Shown: positions 13,601 to 21,811 of the stretch, piece by piece
How positions within the stretch are numbered: position 1 is the first letter of the stretch
Layout: each line of letters starts with the position of its first letter
Source: Priapulus caudatus
Lineage: Eukaryota; Priapulida; Priapulimorpha; Priapulimorphida; Priapulidae
Assembly: GCF_000485595.1 (NCBI RefSeq)
Contig: NW_014577308.1
Span: 132,449 to 195,907, forward strand
Direction: 5' to 3'
Length of the DNA stretch: 63,459 bases
Made by a program: the position numbers and the translations under genes
Notes under the pieces: generated by a model
Seen by the model: the letters and a program-made list of their open reading frames with translations, nothing else
Told to the model about the DNA's origin: nothing
Databases searched by the model: none

Positions 13601-16600
13601 TCAAGCGAACCAGACAATGCGTCTAGACAATACGCCTGTCTGCAGGGTCAGTACTGTGGAGGCGTATAGGTCGCCGATCGCCGCGAATTTTAAAATCGCT
13701 CGAAAAATTCGCCCGTGTGCCCGTTCACGTCGACGCCGATTTTAATCGCCCGTACGAATCGCCCGTATCCAAAATGTTAGATATTTTCGGGCGATTATTT
13801 ACGCCGGCGATTATTTACTGGCAAATTCGCTCGTGTGCCCGTGTCCGGCGTATTTTGTCGCCCGATCGATTTTTCTAAACCAATCGGACGTGTTGTTGAT
13901 ATCATGTGATGCATCATGTGATGCATCATGTGATCATGTGATTCCATCGAGTGGCGTACGCGTACGCTCTCAAATTCGCTACGTGTGCCCCTTCGTGATC
14001 GGGCGATTAAATTCGCTACGTGTGCCCCTTCGTGATCGGGCGATTAAATTCGCTGGCGATTTTAATCGCCGCGATGGGGCGATAAAATACGCTCGTGTGC
14101 CCCTAGCATTAGTAAAATGATGAAGGCCTTGTATACCACGGCTTGAGTGTGCAAAATAAATCAAAACGGAATTCATTTCGAGCAGTGTTTTCATGCATTT
14201 GACCACTAAATATGGTGAGATTAATTGAGAAAGCGGACACATTTACCATAGCAGAGAGCGACAAAGATGTGAGTTTCGCTGGGCTTGGTTAGAAAAATCT
14301 GTCACACTGAGTGTCAAAATCGGGAAGAAAACTGAAGAGGTGACGGAGCGGTTGAACGACTATGTCGGAAAGTGCGATGTAGCTGGCAAGGCACAGTGTT
14401 TGTACTGCAGTGAATTTGAAACTGCCTGGACAATGAACATCTTATATTATATAAAGGTTAGCCTTTGGGACAGTGTGGAAGTGTACATCAAAATAATTTT
14501 GTTTGCAGAATGTAAGTAAATTTTTGTATTGATTATTAATTCTGGTGTTATGATAATGACAGTGCAAGATATACTCCCTGCAGTGTACTGTAATATGCTC
14601 TGTAACAATTCTGTTCTGTATGCACATGTGTCTCCTAATGCAATTTTATGCCTTGTAAGTTGTGATAATTCAAAAACTTCCTGAACCCCCTGACCAGGCT
14701 TCACCCTGGACCTGACCGCCTCCCGCTACCCTTCCCGCAACCCCCCCTCCCCGCAACCCCCCCTGCTGGACCCCGGCTATTTTCAGCTGAAAACACAAAT
14801 TGTCATTCCCATCCCTGTTAATGCTATGTATTTTGGCAATATTTACTCTCTCAGTTGCTTCTGTTTCATGTTGTATTCTATACATCAAAAATTAATGCTC
14901 CAATCTTAAATATTCTCTTCTAATGTATAGTATGCATAATTAAAGAAAGAATTTCTTTCAGAGCAACAAGAAGACAAAAGATGACACCATCTATGATGAA
15001 TTTTAAATTCCCAGAGGTCGTATATGGCTATCCAACACCGGTAAATTGTTTTTAACCTGTTGGAAAAAAGGCTAGTTCACATAACTTGTTTGCTAAAAGA
15101 CTTATTTTGTAAAACATGTATTTCTGAAAATATATAGCAATGTCATGTAATTGATCCATTATGTAATGCATATGCTGGATTTATAGGCTCTAACCTGCCC
15201 CTGAGTCTCATGCATTCACTTATTGAACCATGATTATGCATAACGTGCTAGTTTAATACAATAAATTAATGCTAGTTTGAAAATTATACTACAGGTTGAA
15301 GAGTACTGCTCCACAAATGTTTCCACTTTGCAGCAGGTCATAGGTAAATCAATCCTGAATAATTGCCAAATACAAATGTCAATTATTTCATATATAATAC
15401 TGAAATAACTAAAGACATCTTGGTATAGTTGGTATGACTTTTCTGCTTTTATGTAGCTTGTCTTTTAAATTCAGTGTATTCAGTCTTTCTGCATCTGTTA
15501 TTTTCAACTGTATAGGGTTGTATGTGGTAAACCTATTGTGTATATTAATTGTATCTCCCGCGACGAAGTCGGCGGGGATACTATGGTTTCATGTATCGGC
15601 GCCGTCGCAGACATCTTCCCTTCTGCTTTATAACTCGACCCCTAATTGACCTAGCGTGACGAAACATGGTCTACTTACACATCTTGGGGAGAAGGTGCGC
15701 AGCGTACCAAAACCAGGTCACTACGACCTTTATTTGACCTTTATCTTGACCTTGATCATATTTCTTTTCCACTCTATAACTCGGCCCCTAATTGACCTAG
15801 CGCTACCAAACTGGTATACTTACACATCTTGGGTAGAAGGTGCGCAGCGTACCAAAACCAGGTCACTGCGACATTTATTTGACCTTGATTATATTTCCCT
15901 TCCGCTCTATAACTCGGCCCCTAATTGACCTAGCGCTACTAAATTAACTTGGTATACTTACACATCTTGGGTAGAAGGTGCGCAGCGTACCAAAACCAGG
16001 TCACTACGATCTTTATTTGACCTTTACCATACCCTTGATCATATTTGCCTTCCGCTCTATAACTCGGCCCCTAATTGACCTAGCGCGAGCAAACTTCGTA
16101 TACTTACACATATTGGGGAGAAGGTGTGCAGCGTACCAAAACCCCTAAGGCAACCAATTTTAACATACTTGCGCATCTCAGGCAGATGAGTTGTGTAACA
16201 AACCTTTGTCTTTGTGATTTATTTAACTTTACCTACCTTCTACGTCCTTACAGAGATATTTCATTCATACTAGATCACAGGGGATATAGTTGGCGACAAC
16301 TGCCCTTTCTAGTTGTATTATCCAATAATGTCAGTAATTTGTGTGGTGGATGAGGAACACAAACCCTAATACTACTAAGAAGAAAATTTGTTTTGAGATA
16401 TTGCATTTTTAGCTCACCTTGACATCGTCAAGCTGAGCTATTGCCATTGGTCATCGTCCGTCGTACGTCCGTCCGTTCGTCCGTCCGTCAACATTTGGCT
16501 ACGGTCAATGATAACTCAGGAACCGTTTGACCCACATGTTTGAAATTGGGTATAGTTGTTACCTCTATGCTCCCATATTAAACGTCCTATTTTGGAGCAC

Positions 16601-18891
16601 GCCAGTCGACGTACTTTCGAGCTACGGCAATTTTTTGGCAAAAATGGGAATTGCCATTAGTCAGTTCAGGTTCAACGGATTTTGCTCATTTTTGGTATGT
16701 GAATGAATAAGGGCTGGGAGTTTTAATATTTAAAAAAAAATCATGCAAATTAGGTAGGGGTTGGCAATTATATAGCATATTATATAGACACGCAGATAAC
16801 AAACAGTCTGTGGTGTCACACTCTGGTTCGTTTTACAAGATTTCATTGACAATATCTTTAATGCAAAATTCCTGCTATGAACATATTATGATTTATACTA
16901 TTATTATTATATTATTATTATTATTATGATATAATGATTTATGCTAAGAAACATCAAAGTGGGTATAGCGCCATCTACCGTCACAAATTGTGATTCATTT
17001 TGGTTTATAAATTATTTATAATTTATATATAATATTATTTATTATTCTTACATAAAAAATTACACATATAATTATCAAGAGTATATAATGGGAGTTCTCC
17101 CATATATACTCTTCGGTCCTACGTCGATGGTTGCTCAATTAAAACTGACTTCTTCTCACTCACTCATTTGTGACCTTTTTTGTGGTGAGCTATACAGTGT
17201 CATTGACACTCATTTATGAGTAATATTGAGAAAATGTGGCATAAAAATATATTTATGACTGCATAGAAATTGTAATCATTTATATTCAGATGGATTTGTT
17301 TTAGAGATTTCTTAAATGAAGCCCAGCTAAAATATACGATCTGAATATTGCATAAAATCATGGGCCCAGTGATATCTTTGCTGGCTCCTAATTTTTTTAG
17401 GTTTGCTTCAAATTTTTTGGAGGTTGCCTAATTTCTTTGTTGGCTCTTTGTCTTGGCTCATAATTTTGCAGCAACCTGGTTTTCTATTAAAATTAATTCA
17501 TTGTTCTTTGTAGGTATGCCAGTAAGTCATGGAATTGTAAGAGCCAAATGTAGAGTTGCAAAAACACTAGAGGATGCTGAAAATATTCAGGTAGGGAACA
17601 TGTTAAATTGGGTATGATTCTTTGGTTTTGATTTCTTCATTTTCTTGAATGTCTTATGTATATATATATATATATATTATATAAAATATAAAAATCGAAT
17701 AAGTTTTCAATAATTAATTTTAAAAAGTTGACACCTTATTTTATTTTTACATTTTATTTTTCTATAATTCCTTGTGTGTCTGTATGTTTTTACTTAAGTA
17801 CTACTAAATATATAGATGAATGAATAAATGAATAAATAAATAAATAAATAAATAAATAAATATATATATATATATATATATAGATAGAATCTATCTATAT
17901 AGTAGATGTTATATTGCATTCATCAGCAAGGAGAGGTATTGATTACACGGTCAACAGACATCGGTTGGTCACATTTCTTCCCAATAATATCTGGACTATG
18001 CACAGAGATGGGAGGCATTGTATCACATGGTAAGTAATTTTAAATAGCTAGAAAATATCAGACACTTACCAAGGAAAGAAATTTTAATGATAAATATTCT
18101 AAAATGATGATAGATTTTGTAACAATTGGGTTTATACTGTTATTTGAGTAGTTGGTGTATTTTTTTAATGCAATGACGTGCTTGCGTCGACATGTATGTA
18201 TGTAGCAGTACAAGTATATAATTACATGTAATTGACATTTTCAATGTTTGTAGGAGCTGTAGTAGCTAGAGAATATGGACTGCCATGTATTGTATCTGCC
18301 AGGAATGCCACATCAATATTCAAGACAGGTATGTCTTTTATTGGTAATACAATGCCACGTAGTCAGCTGTAATGCTGATCTTTGTTGCCATATAAACATT
18401 GTGTTTGTATTATTATATCTATGAAAGTGCTATGTAGGCCCTACTCTTAGGTGTAGTCTATGGTACTGCATATGATTTTATACTGATATGAAAATGGTGG
18501 GAAATCCTCATGACCCCAAGAATACATTTAACTGAATGCCGGCTGCATTTGGTAATTTCTTCCATTTTCCCCTAGTGAATGCAAGAAAGCTTGGGCATTT
18601 AGCTTTTACTAACTAATCCTGTTATACTTATTTGTTTATACTTATTTATTATTACTGTTATACTTATTTATCCTGTTAAATATGTACATATTACTATGTT
18701 ATAGAGTTCTTTATACATATCCTTGGTAAATTTTGTAATGGCGAAATCATTTCATATTACTTGGTGTGCTCTGCCTAGTTGTGTGAAATGACTGTAAATA
18801 TATACGTTCAACCAGATTATTATTATTTCAATCCTCAGGAGATGAAGTGATTTTAAATGGAGCTGTTGGCACAATGGCAAAAGTTGTTTAG
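2692..18891 (+). CDS. Gene 1: PEP synthase / rifampicin phosphotransferase-like dikinase (5' partial, last 23 exons)
   Basis: Joined exons give 827 codons plus a TAG stop with no internal stop. The family uses ATP to phosphorylate a catalytic histidine and passes the phosphate to an acceptor; the acceptor of the animal members is unknown to me. Visible in order: ATP-grasp domain (AVRSSAVG|EDGKETSYAGQ split over exons 1-2, VLFTRDPVSG in exon 4, LLQSRPIT in exon 7), the NVGEAIPGVSSPLSND signature typical of RPH/PigC-type enzymes (exons 7-8), a middle domain (exons 8-19), and a phosphohistidine domain (exons 20-23) with GGIVSHGAVVARE, its His in exon 21. The protein ends right after this domain, so the PEP-binding TIM barrel of PEP synthase and PPDK is absent. 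The 13 exons seen 5' of the equivalent point in gene 2 are not in the window. A tandem paralogue follows on the same strand about 2.8 kb downstream. Motif identification rests on family knowledge; the name 'PEP synthase' is probably biochemically wrong here. Confidence 0.93.
3179..3249 (+). CDS. Gene 1 exon 2 (EDGKETSYAGQ)
   Basis: The 71-nt exon after CTACAG encodes EDGKETSYAGQMKTFLGVKG. It completes the AVRSSA-x2-ED...S-AGQ nucleotide-binding signature of the PPDK N-terminal domain. Donor GTAAAA. Confidence 0.92.
3270..4015 (+). repeat. Repeat family A, copy 1
   Basis: Begins TTTTAGCTCATCTGATGTAG and ends in CGCTCCGCGGCACTTGTT. The same start and end frame 12165-12930; the start alone is also seen at 39059 and, reversed, at 45737. 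It contains a CGTCCGTC-rich stretch near its start and shows no coding potential or clear inverted ends. It sits in the intron between exons 2 and 3. It is probably a non-autonomous mobile element of about 750 bp. Confidence 0.7.
4274..4338 (+). CDS. Gene 1 exon 3 (ATP-grasp)
   Basis: The 65-nt exon encodes IFEAIVKCWASSFAYQVVEY plus an Arg. Acceptor CCACAG, donor GTCTGT; it ends two bases into an Arg codon. Gene 2 exon 16 has the same length and phase. Confidence 0.9.
4940..5060. repeat. AT-rich microsatellite (TATAT/TATTA)n
   Basis: Runs of TATAT, TATTA and ATATAT with no other content, in the intron between exons 3 and 4. The preceding bases 4430-4940 (a stretch ending in GGCTACGCCCCTG) look like a degraded repeat. 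Confidence 0.85.
5197..5344 (+). CDS. Gene 1 exon 4 (ATP-grasp, VLFTRDPVSG)
   Basis: The 148-nt exon encodes NHGQVIAADVGVCIQEMLNA and, downstream, GVLFTRDPVSGNPG, a hallmark of the PPDK/PPS/RPH ATP-binding domain. It differs from gene 2 exon 17 at only 3 of 148 bases, which makes it one of the most conserved exons of the pair. Confidence 0.95.
5517..5637 (+). CDS. Gene 1 exon 5 (ATP-grasp)
   Basis: The 121-nt exon after GCTTAG encodes AVVSGATEPDTIYLQRSFSN and continues to VVGRKAIKMVVDS. It ends one base into a Glu codon and differs from gene 2 exon 18 at 4 bases. Confidence 0.94.
5713..6173 (+). mobile_element. Short DNA-transposon copy with CAGacATGGGAAT ends
   Basis: Starts CAGACATGGGAATTTTCCGC and ends ATTCCCATGCCTG, giving imperfect inverted ends. 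The left 40 bases match the left end of the larger element at 13041-14817, including the palindrome CCGCGGATCCGCGG. No transposase is seen, so this is a non-autonomous copy in the intron between exons 5 and 6. No target duplication is visible. Confidence 0.6.
6247..6341 (+). CDS. Gene 1 exon 6 (ATP-grasp)
   Basis: The 95-nt exon encodes ESGGLVQIEMENEGECCLHD and continues to LELGYVGIQ. Acceptor ACTCAG, donor GTTTGC. Gene 2 exon 19 is nearly identical. Confidence 0.93.
6596..6777 (+). CDS. Gene 1 exon 7 (LLQSRPIT, end of ATP-grasp)
   Basis: The 182-nt exon encodes VEQLFASEPLDIEFALEDGQ, then IYLLQSRPIT, the conserved end of the ATP-binding domain, and finishes with TNANVG. It ends two bases into a Gly codon. 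Confidence 0.95.
6973..7045 (+). CDS. Gene 1 exon 8 (EAIPGVSSPLSND)
   Basis: The 73-nt exon starts the middle domain with GEAIPGVSSPLSNDIVVSAL. Together with NVG of exon 7 it matches the NVGE-x2-PG-x3-PL signature of RPH/PigC-type enzymes. About a third of its bases differ from gene 2 exon 21, a sharp contrast with exons 4-5. Confidence 0.9.
7319..7414 (+). CDS. Gene 1 exon 9 (middle domain)
   Basis: The 96-nt exon encodes YWRSTIAGFGHRSKAETMLT and continues to FCRHIFMNMLG. Acceptor TTTCTTCAG, donor GTTAGT. Confidence 0.9.
7437..7775. repeat. CT-rich microsatellite region
   Basis: Long (CT)n and TCTC runs with interruptions. Open reading frames here in all phases give Ser/Leu-rich low-complexity peptides and are artefacts of the repeat. 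Confidence 0.9.
7776..7930 (+). repeat. Dispersed repeat, copy 1
   Basis: About 140 bases (from TTTACTAGCCTTAGAATACT) recur in reverse orientation at 61905-62045. It is followed by CTATTATCTACTTCTGATAT, which resembles one half of the short palindromes described elsewhere. Confidence 0.65.
7959..7998. mobile_element. Micro-palindrome insertion (40 bp)
   Basis: Near-perfect 40-bp palindrome starting CAGGAGCTAATAATGACAAA and ending in AGCTCTTG, flanked by AT repeats that hide any target duplication. Its arm resembles that of the element at 36770-36817. Confidence 0.7.
8331..8513 (+). CDS. Gene 1 exon 10 (middle domain)
   Basis: The 183-nt exon encodes GMYYMNEYTIGKNTRQAKDE and continues through LFMRSLGDEVLDVIHNRYRT. 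Acceptor CTACAG, donor GTAAGT; phase 0 at both ends. Confidence 0.93.
8694..9172. mobile_element. Probable Tigger/mariner-like MITE
   Basis: The left end (AAATACACTTCATCCTCGAT) and the reverse complement of the right end (AAATTCACTTCACCTTCGAT) are imperfect inverted repeats of about 25-30 bases. There is no transposase. It sits in the intron between exons 10 and 11. The class is a guess from the look of the ends. Confidence 0.5.
9301..9432 (+). CDS. Gene 1 exon 11 (middle domain)
   Basis: The 132-nt exon encodes DVLIVQRYVNEGKSLAEKIK and continues to NELGKDVEANMN. The second half diverges from gene 2 exon 24 (SEVSKEIYANMN there). Confidence 0.92.
9587..9665 (+). CDS. Gene 1 exon 12 (middle domain)
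   Basis: The 79-nt exon encodes AWYSHMHVTYTSIFSSGILQ then AILSGQ, ending one base into a Gly codon. Donor GTTAGT. Confidence 0.88.
9666..10168. other. Intron 12 of gene 1
   Basis: AT-rich intronic sequence. I see no recognisable element in it. Confidence 0.6.
10169..10416 (+). CDS. Gene 1 exon 13 (middle domain)
   Basis: The 248-nt exon, the longest in the window, encodes SSEDVVSDLAMLLSSCKDVV, then AEFFQGLTSEEAVEWL and FIEAHGHRCIRE. Acceptor TTAACAG, donor GTACAT. Confidence 0.94.
10417..10885. other. Intron 13 of gene 1
   Basis: AT-rich sequence with no element that I can recognise. Confidence 0.6.
10886..10945 (+). CDS. Gene 1 exon 14 (middle domain)
   Basis: The 60-nt exon encodes IELSERPWRIQPVKVVKSLQ. 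Acceptor CTCTAAG, donor GTAAAC; phase 0 at both ends. Confidence 0.88.
11226..11326 (+). CDS. Gene 1 exon 15 (middle domain)
   Basis: The 101-nt exon encodes FMTKSPDQLKDTKPYMSDDE and continues to KTPIGFIRK. It ends two bases into a Lys codon. Confidence 0.9.
11666..11801 (+). CDS. Gene 1 exon 16 (middle domain)
   Basis: The 136-nt exon encodes KLLQYVLPIAKRNVGMREMT and continues to LAELLVQE. Acceptor TGGCAG, donor GTATGT. Confidence 0.92.
11889..11980 (+). CDS. Gene 1 exon 17 (middle domain)
   Basis: The 92-nt exon encodes GYLPDKELIYYFTYGEIEKL and continues to RSAKLIIK. It ends two bases into a Lys codon. Acceptor TTCCAG. Confidence 0.93.
12165..12930 (+). repeat. Repeat family A, copy 2
   Basis: Begins TTTTTAGCTCAGCTGACGAA and ends GCTCCGCGGCACTTGTT. 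It carries the stretch GCGCGAAATTGGAGGTCACA that is also the point where a hAT-like element interrupts copy 3. No coding potential. Confidence 0.75.
13157..13457. mobile_element. Nested MITE with TAGGcGCGTTCACAC ends
   Basis: The left end TAGGCGCGTTCACAC pairs with the right end GTGTGAACGCACCTA. The 301-bp element is inside the larger transposon, so it inserted later. Its interior holds further inverted segments built on GCGCT/AGCGC. Confidence 0.7.
13640..14105. repeat. GC-rich nested repeat block
   Basis: Recurrent GGGCGATTAAATTCGC and GTGTGCCC motifs, with a 38-bp unit duplicated in tandem at about 13973-14050 and a GCATCATGTGAT triplication at about 13907-13940. The origin is not recognised. 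Confidence 0.55.
14962..15040 (+). CDS. Gene 1 exon 18 (middle domain)
   Basis: The 79-nt exon encodes ATRRQKMTPSMMNFKFPEVV then YGYPTP. Acceptor TTTCAG, donor GTAAAT. Confidence 0.9.
15295..15343 (+). CDS. Gene 1 exon 19 (linker to histidine domain)
   Basis: The 49-nt exon encodes VEEYCSTNVSTLQQVI and ends one base into a Gly codon. The same length and phase occur in gene 2 exon 32. Confidence 0.87.
15550..16145 (+). repeat. Minisatellite of 133-150 bp units, four copies
   Basis: Each unit carries TATAACTCG(A/G)CCCCTAATTG (starting at 15629, 15775, 15908 and 16058), then ACACATCTTGGG-like and GTGCAGCGTACCAAAACC-like segments. Units vary in length and contain TTTGACCTTTA repeats. Together with CCGCGACGAAGTCGGCGGGG at about 15557 it looks like one end of a dispersed element. 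It is intronic. Confidence 0.8.
16407..17210 (+). mobile_element. Repeat family B, copy 1 (TAGCTCACC ends)
   Basis: Begins TTTTTAGCTCACCTTGACAT, has CGTCCGTC repeats near the start, and ends with GGTGAGCTA followed by AGTGTCATTGACACT. The GGTGAGCTA end is the inverse of the start, so a DNA transposon is likely. Copy 2 is at 23136-23914. A short palindrome (arm GAGTATATAATGGGAG) lies near 17077-17115 and occupies the same place in both copies. Confidence 0.65.
17514..17590 (+). CDS. Gene 1 exon 20 (start of phosphohistidine domain)
   Basis: The 77-nt exon encodes GMPVSHGIVRAKCRVAKTLE then DAENIQ, the typical G-x-P-x-S-x-G-x-V entry to the mobile histidine domain of PEP-utilising enzymes. Confidence 0.94.
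17818..17884. repeat. AAAT/AT microsatellite
   Basis: (AATA)n followed by (AT)n shortly upstream of exon 21. Confidence 0.85.
17927..18029 (+). CDS. Gene 1 exon 21 (catalytic histidine)
   Basis: The 103-nt exon encodes QGEVLITRSTDIGWSHFFPI and ends GGIVSH plus one base of Gly. The His of the SHG motif is the expected phosphoryl carrier. TRSTDIGW corresponds to the T-x2-TDPGW segment of the family. Confidence 0.95.
18254..18328 (+). CDS. Gene 1 exon 22 (AVVAREYGLP)
   Basis: The 75-nt exon encodes GAVVAREYGLPCIVSARNAT then SIFKTG. It completes the SHGAVVAREYG-x-P motif following the catalytic His. Confidence 0.95.
18839..18891 (+). CDS. Gene 1 last exon with stop
   Basis: The 53-nt exon encodes GDEVILNGAVGTMAKVV followed by TAG. 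This matches the usual end of the histidine domain, so the protein has no C-terminal TIM barrel. Confidence 0.93.
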
Positions 18892-21054
18892 AATGTTCTG
18901 TAATGGGCATAAACAAACGTTGCAATGAAGAGAGTAAAAGAAATGGAAATGGAAAAAGAAACAGAATCACGGTGACCTATTTGGGAGGCGTGTTTTAAAG
19001 ATCGCATATTTATGTATATTATATATATTATATAATACAGTGTAATATATATATATATATATATATAATAACTGATATTGACATCAGAATTTGAGTGAGT
19101 CGATCTATTCATAAGCAGGAATGTTTATACACACATATATAATTTCTTAGTATTTGTACTAATCATAAGCTAGACTGAGATTTTTAGCTATTGTGTATAC
19201 TAAATGGGGTTTCGATCATAAATCAAGTAAAAATGACAATGCGTATATTTTTAAGGGGACTTACATTTATAAACATCATAAAATAAAAGCAGTACACTTT
19301 TTAGTGATCCTGCTCCCCCTGTACAACCCCTATACCCACAGTATACAAAACATCATTTGAAATTCTTATTGGCAACGTATGTTATAAAAAAACCCTAAAT
19401 TATATTATCTACGCTCCCACAGACTATTTTCTTGCTGTCTTTTCTCGAGGATATCAATATAATTGTGATAATATTGATAATTGTGATCTGCTCCTAAGAT
19501 TGTTTATTATTATATATCAGTTTTTTAAACAATATTCATATGGATTTTAGAATTATGATGAGGTGATGGGATCATGGGAAACATTATTTGATAGCAGGCG
19601 TTTCTTTCAATTATTAAGTCCTATCAAATTTACTTTTAGATATCTCTTGTTTAATTACAGTGATTTTTATGAAAATAAAACAAATATAAGCAAATTGGCT
19701 ATTGTATTTTTGCAAACTTGGATCATGAAGTGAAACACAACCAGTTAGTAGCCGACTTTTAAAACAGGAAGATTATTATTGTATTATATTCATATCATGG
19801 TCATTATCATTTATTAGCTACATTCTCAGCCCATTTTCCATTGGTATCATGAATCTGCATATAAAGCTAGATCCTCGTCAGATGACCAACTGGCATTCTG
19901 ATAGCACTTGCGTTCCTGTGGATGTTTTTTTATATCGTGAGCTCTTCTCCATCTTCAGTCCTTGACAGAGAAGCACTGATGCAATTTATTGCAAGTGGAA
20001 TGCTGCGGGACCTCTAAGATACATTAATATCATCACTGTCTTCCCATCTTTTGTCTCTTCCTGCACCTGCGAATCCTGTCAAACAGCCATGGTCATAGTG
20101 TGCAATCCAAAACAAATAATTTTTTGCATGACTCACGCAGTATTTATACTCATACTGTGTGTGTTCCATATAACTAATGAGTGCGGGAGAAAGAGAGAGA
20201 GAAAGAGAGATAAAAGAAGAGGAAGAGAGCGGAAATAAGTAGGAGGAAGAGAATGAATGCAAAATGAATGCAGGAGAAAGTGATGGGGCGTGAGGGAGGG
20301 AGGGACTTGTTTCCTCCGTTACATATCCATTTGAAATGCATTTATGTCTTGTAACGACCACCCCTCTCCCAAATGCAACATCTAACAACAATTATTTCTT
20401 GCACATTACTAAATATTGCTTGTTGTAAGTCTAGCCATGAAACACGCCAGATAGAACGGCTGCAGTATTAGGGTCACGCATTAACCACCAGTAACGCACC
20501 ACTGCACCACGCACCACGCACCACCAGTAACACCACAGTAGTAACTTGAAGCAGCAATTCCACTGAAATGCATGAATTTATATTCTTGGTAGAAGGAGCA
20601 TGCGAGCTCCCAGGTGCAAACTATCTGCACACGTTACTGTAACGTATAATTAAGGGGGGCTTATGTCGGGCTTGCGAGCCGACTCGACTGGAAGCAACTG
20701 GCTGCAATTCACTGCGACTGCAGTGCTTAGGTCGGTCGACTGCGACGCGACTGCCTGCGACTGGCCGCCACTAGTTGCTCGGAATAGAACAGTGGGCAAC
20801 TGGACGCAACTAGTCGCTGCCGATCGCTTCCAGTTGCTCGAAATCCAGTTGCTAGTACTAGTACGATGTACTAGTAGCGAATGACCTATTTGTGATAGCA
20901 GAAATGACCCCGTGGATCAGACCCAGATGAGAGACCGGATACCAGAGAAGCGTCGCCCAAACGAGGTGTTGATTTTGCCCGCTGAGCGCGGATCTTGCGC
21001 GCAGTTCCGCGGCAAGGCGCACGCGACCGCGGGAACATCCTACGAAAGTATCAC

Positions 21055-21120
21055 GCGTTGGCAGCTATTGATCCGTGCGCCAAATCGAAAGACCGGCGCA
21101 CGGATCAATTGCTGCCAGCG
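21055..21120. repeat. Hairpin with about 25-bp arms
   Basis: CGTTGGCAGCTATTGATCCG on the left pairs with CGGATCAATTGCTGCCAGCG on the right; both arms continue with TGCGCC/GGCGCA around a loop of about 13 bases. It is probably a small MITE; flanks show no clear target duplication. Confidence 0.65.
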
Positions 21121-21568
21121 AGCAGTCTCGAATTTTAGCGACCTGTGTAGACTGCAGCCACTTGTGTAAAAACTGTAGGCGCATGACGTGACGCGTTGGT
21201 CGGCTAGCAGCGGCCACGTCACCGAGTAAACATCGTGATTGGCATTCGGTGGGCGTATTGATTGAGGTAATTAGGGTTATTTAAGGATTTCGATAGTTTT
21301 TCGTGCGCTTTTCAATCCCAAAAATGTTCTACCATGCTACCATGACATGATTACCAGCAAACACTGTGTGAAGTCAGTCACTGTTGCCCACGAATTCAGA
21401 TTAGTCGAATTCCCAGGTGATGCTTGTATGATTTATCCCTGTCTTGTAAAAATGGCCAGTAGGGGGAGCGTGCCGCTGCATATATTAACTCAAATCTTCG
21501 GTTTGCACAAGGACGGGGCGTCCGGGGGGGGGGGGGTACACAGTAACGTCCAGATAATGTAGTGTACC

Positions 21569-21604
21569 CAGAGCACTTAAATCAACGTTGATTTAAGTGC
21601 TCTG
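21569..21604. mobile_element. Micro-palindrome insertion (36 bp) upstream of gene 2
   Basis: A perfect 36-bp palindrome starting CAGAGCACTTAAATCAAC, flanked on both sides by the direct repeat GTGTACC (21562-21568 and 21605-21611). It lies about 105 bases before the gene 2 start codon. Confidence 0.8.
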
Positions 21605-21708
21605 GTGTACCCTTGAACCATGCATGAGTGCTCATAGCAGAGGGTTACATTCCATGACCCTCGATCCATGAGTTGATTCAGTTCTGCTTGTGAGCGCAAC
21701 GTGTTGGC

Positions 21709-21811
21709 ATGGTTCTACAGGCACTGATTGCGCTCTCCGCTGCTTACGTTATATACTGCGTGTTTTACAGGCATACTCCTCTTCCCATCATTGGGAAATA
21801 CACACAACCAG
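21709..21811 (+). CDS. Gene 2 exon 1 (start codon and membrane anchor)
   Basis: Encodes MVLQALIALSAAYVIYCVFY, a hydrophobic N-terminal segment followed by basic RH. It ends one base into a Gly codon before GTAAGG. This ATG was chosen because it opens a frame that splices cleanly into exon 2 and gives a plausible signal anchor. Confidence 0.8.

Larger units (their letters stand above)
13041..14817 (+). mobile_element. DNA transposon with CAGGGATGGGAAT ends and TTAATG target duplication
   Basis: The left end CAGGGATGGGAAT and right end ATTCCCATCCCTG are perfect 13-bp inverted repeats. Direct repeats TTAATG flank them at 13035-13040 and 14818-14823. No transposase is visible. The interior is a mosaic, with a second MITE at 13157-13457 and a GC-rich block at 13640-14105 that includes a short tandem duplication. 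It lies in the intron between exons 17 and 18. A shorter relative is at 5713-6173. Confidence 0.75.
18892..21708. other. Intergenic region between the paralogues
   Basis: Holds the 3' UTR of gene 1 (AATAAA candidate near 19282), an AT microsatellite (19015-19070), a purine-rich stretch (20178-20300), a repeat of CAACTGG/AGTTGC words (20660-20880), a hairpin (21055-21120), and the micro-palindrome at 21569-21604. The gene 2 promoter must lie at its right end, but no TATA box or other core motif stands out. Confidence 0.6.
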
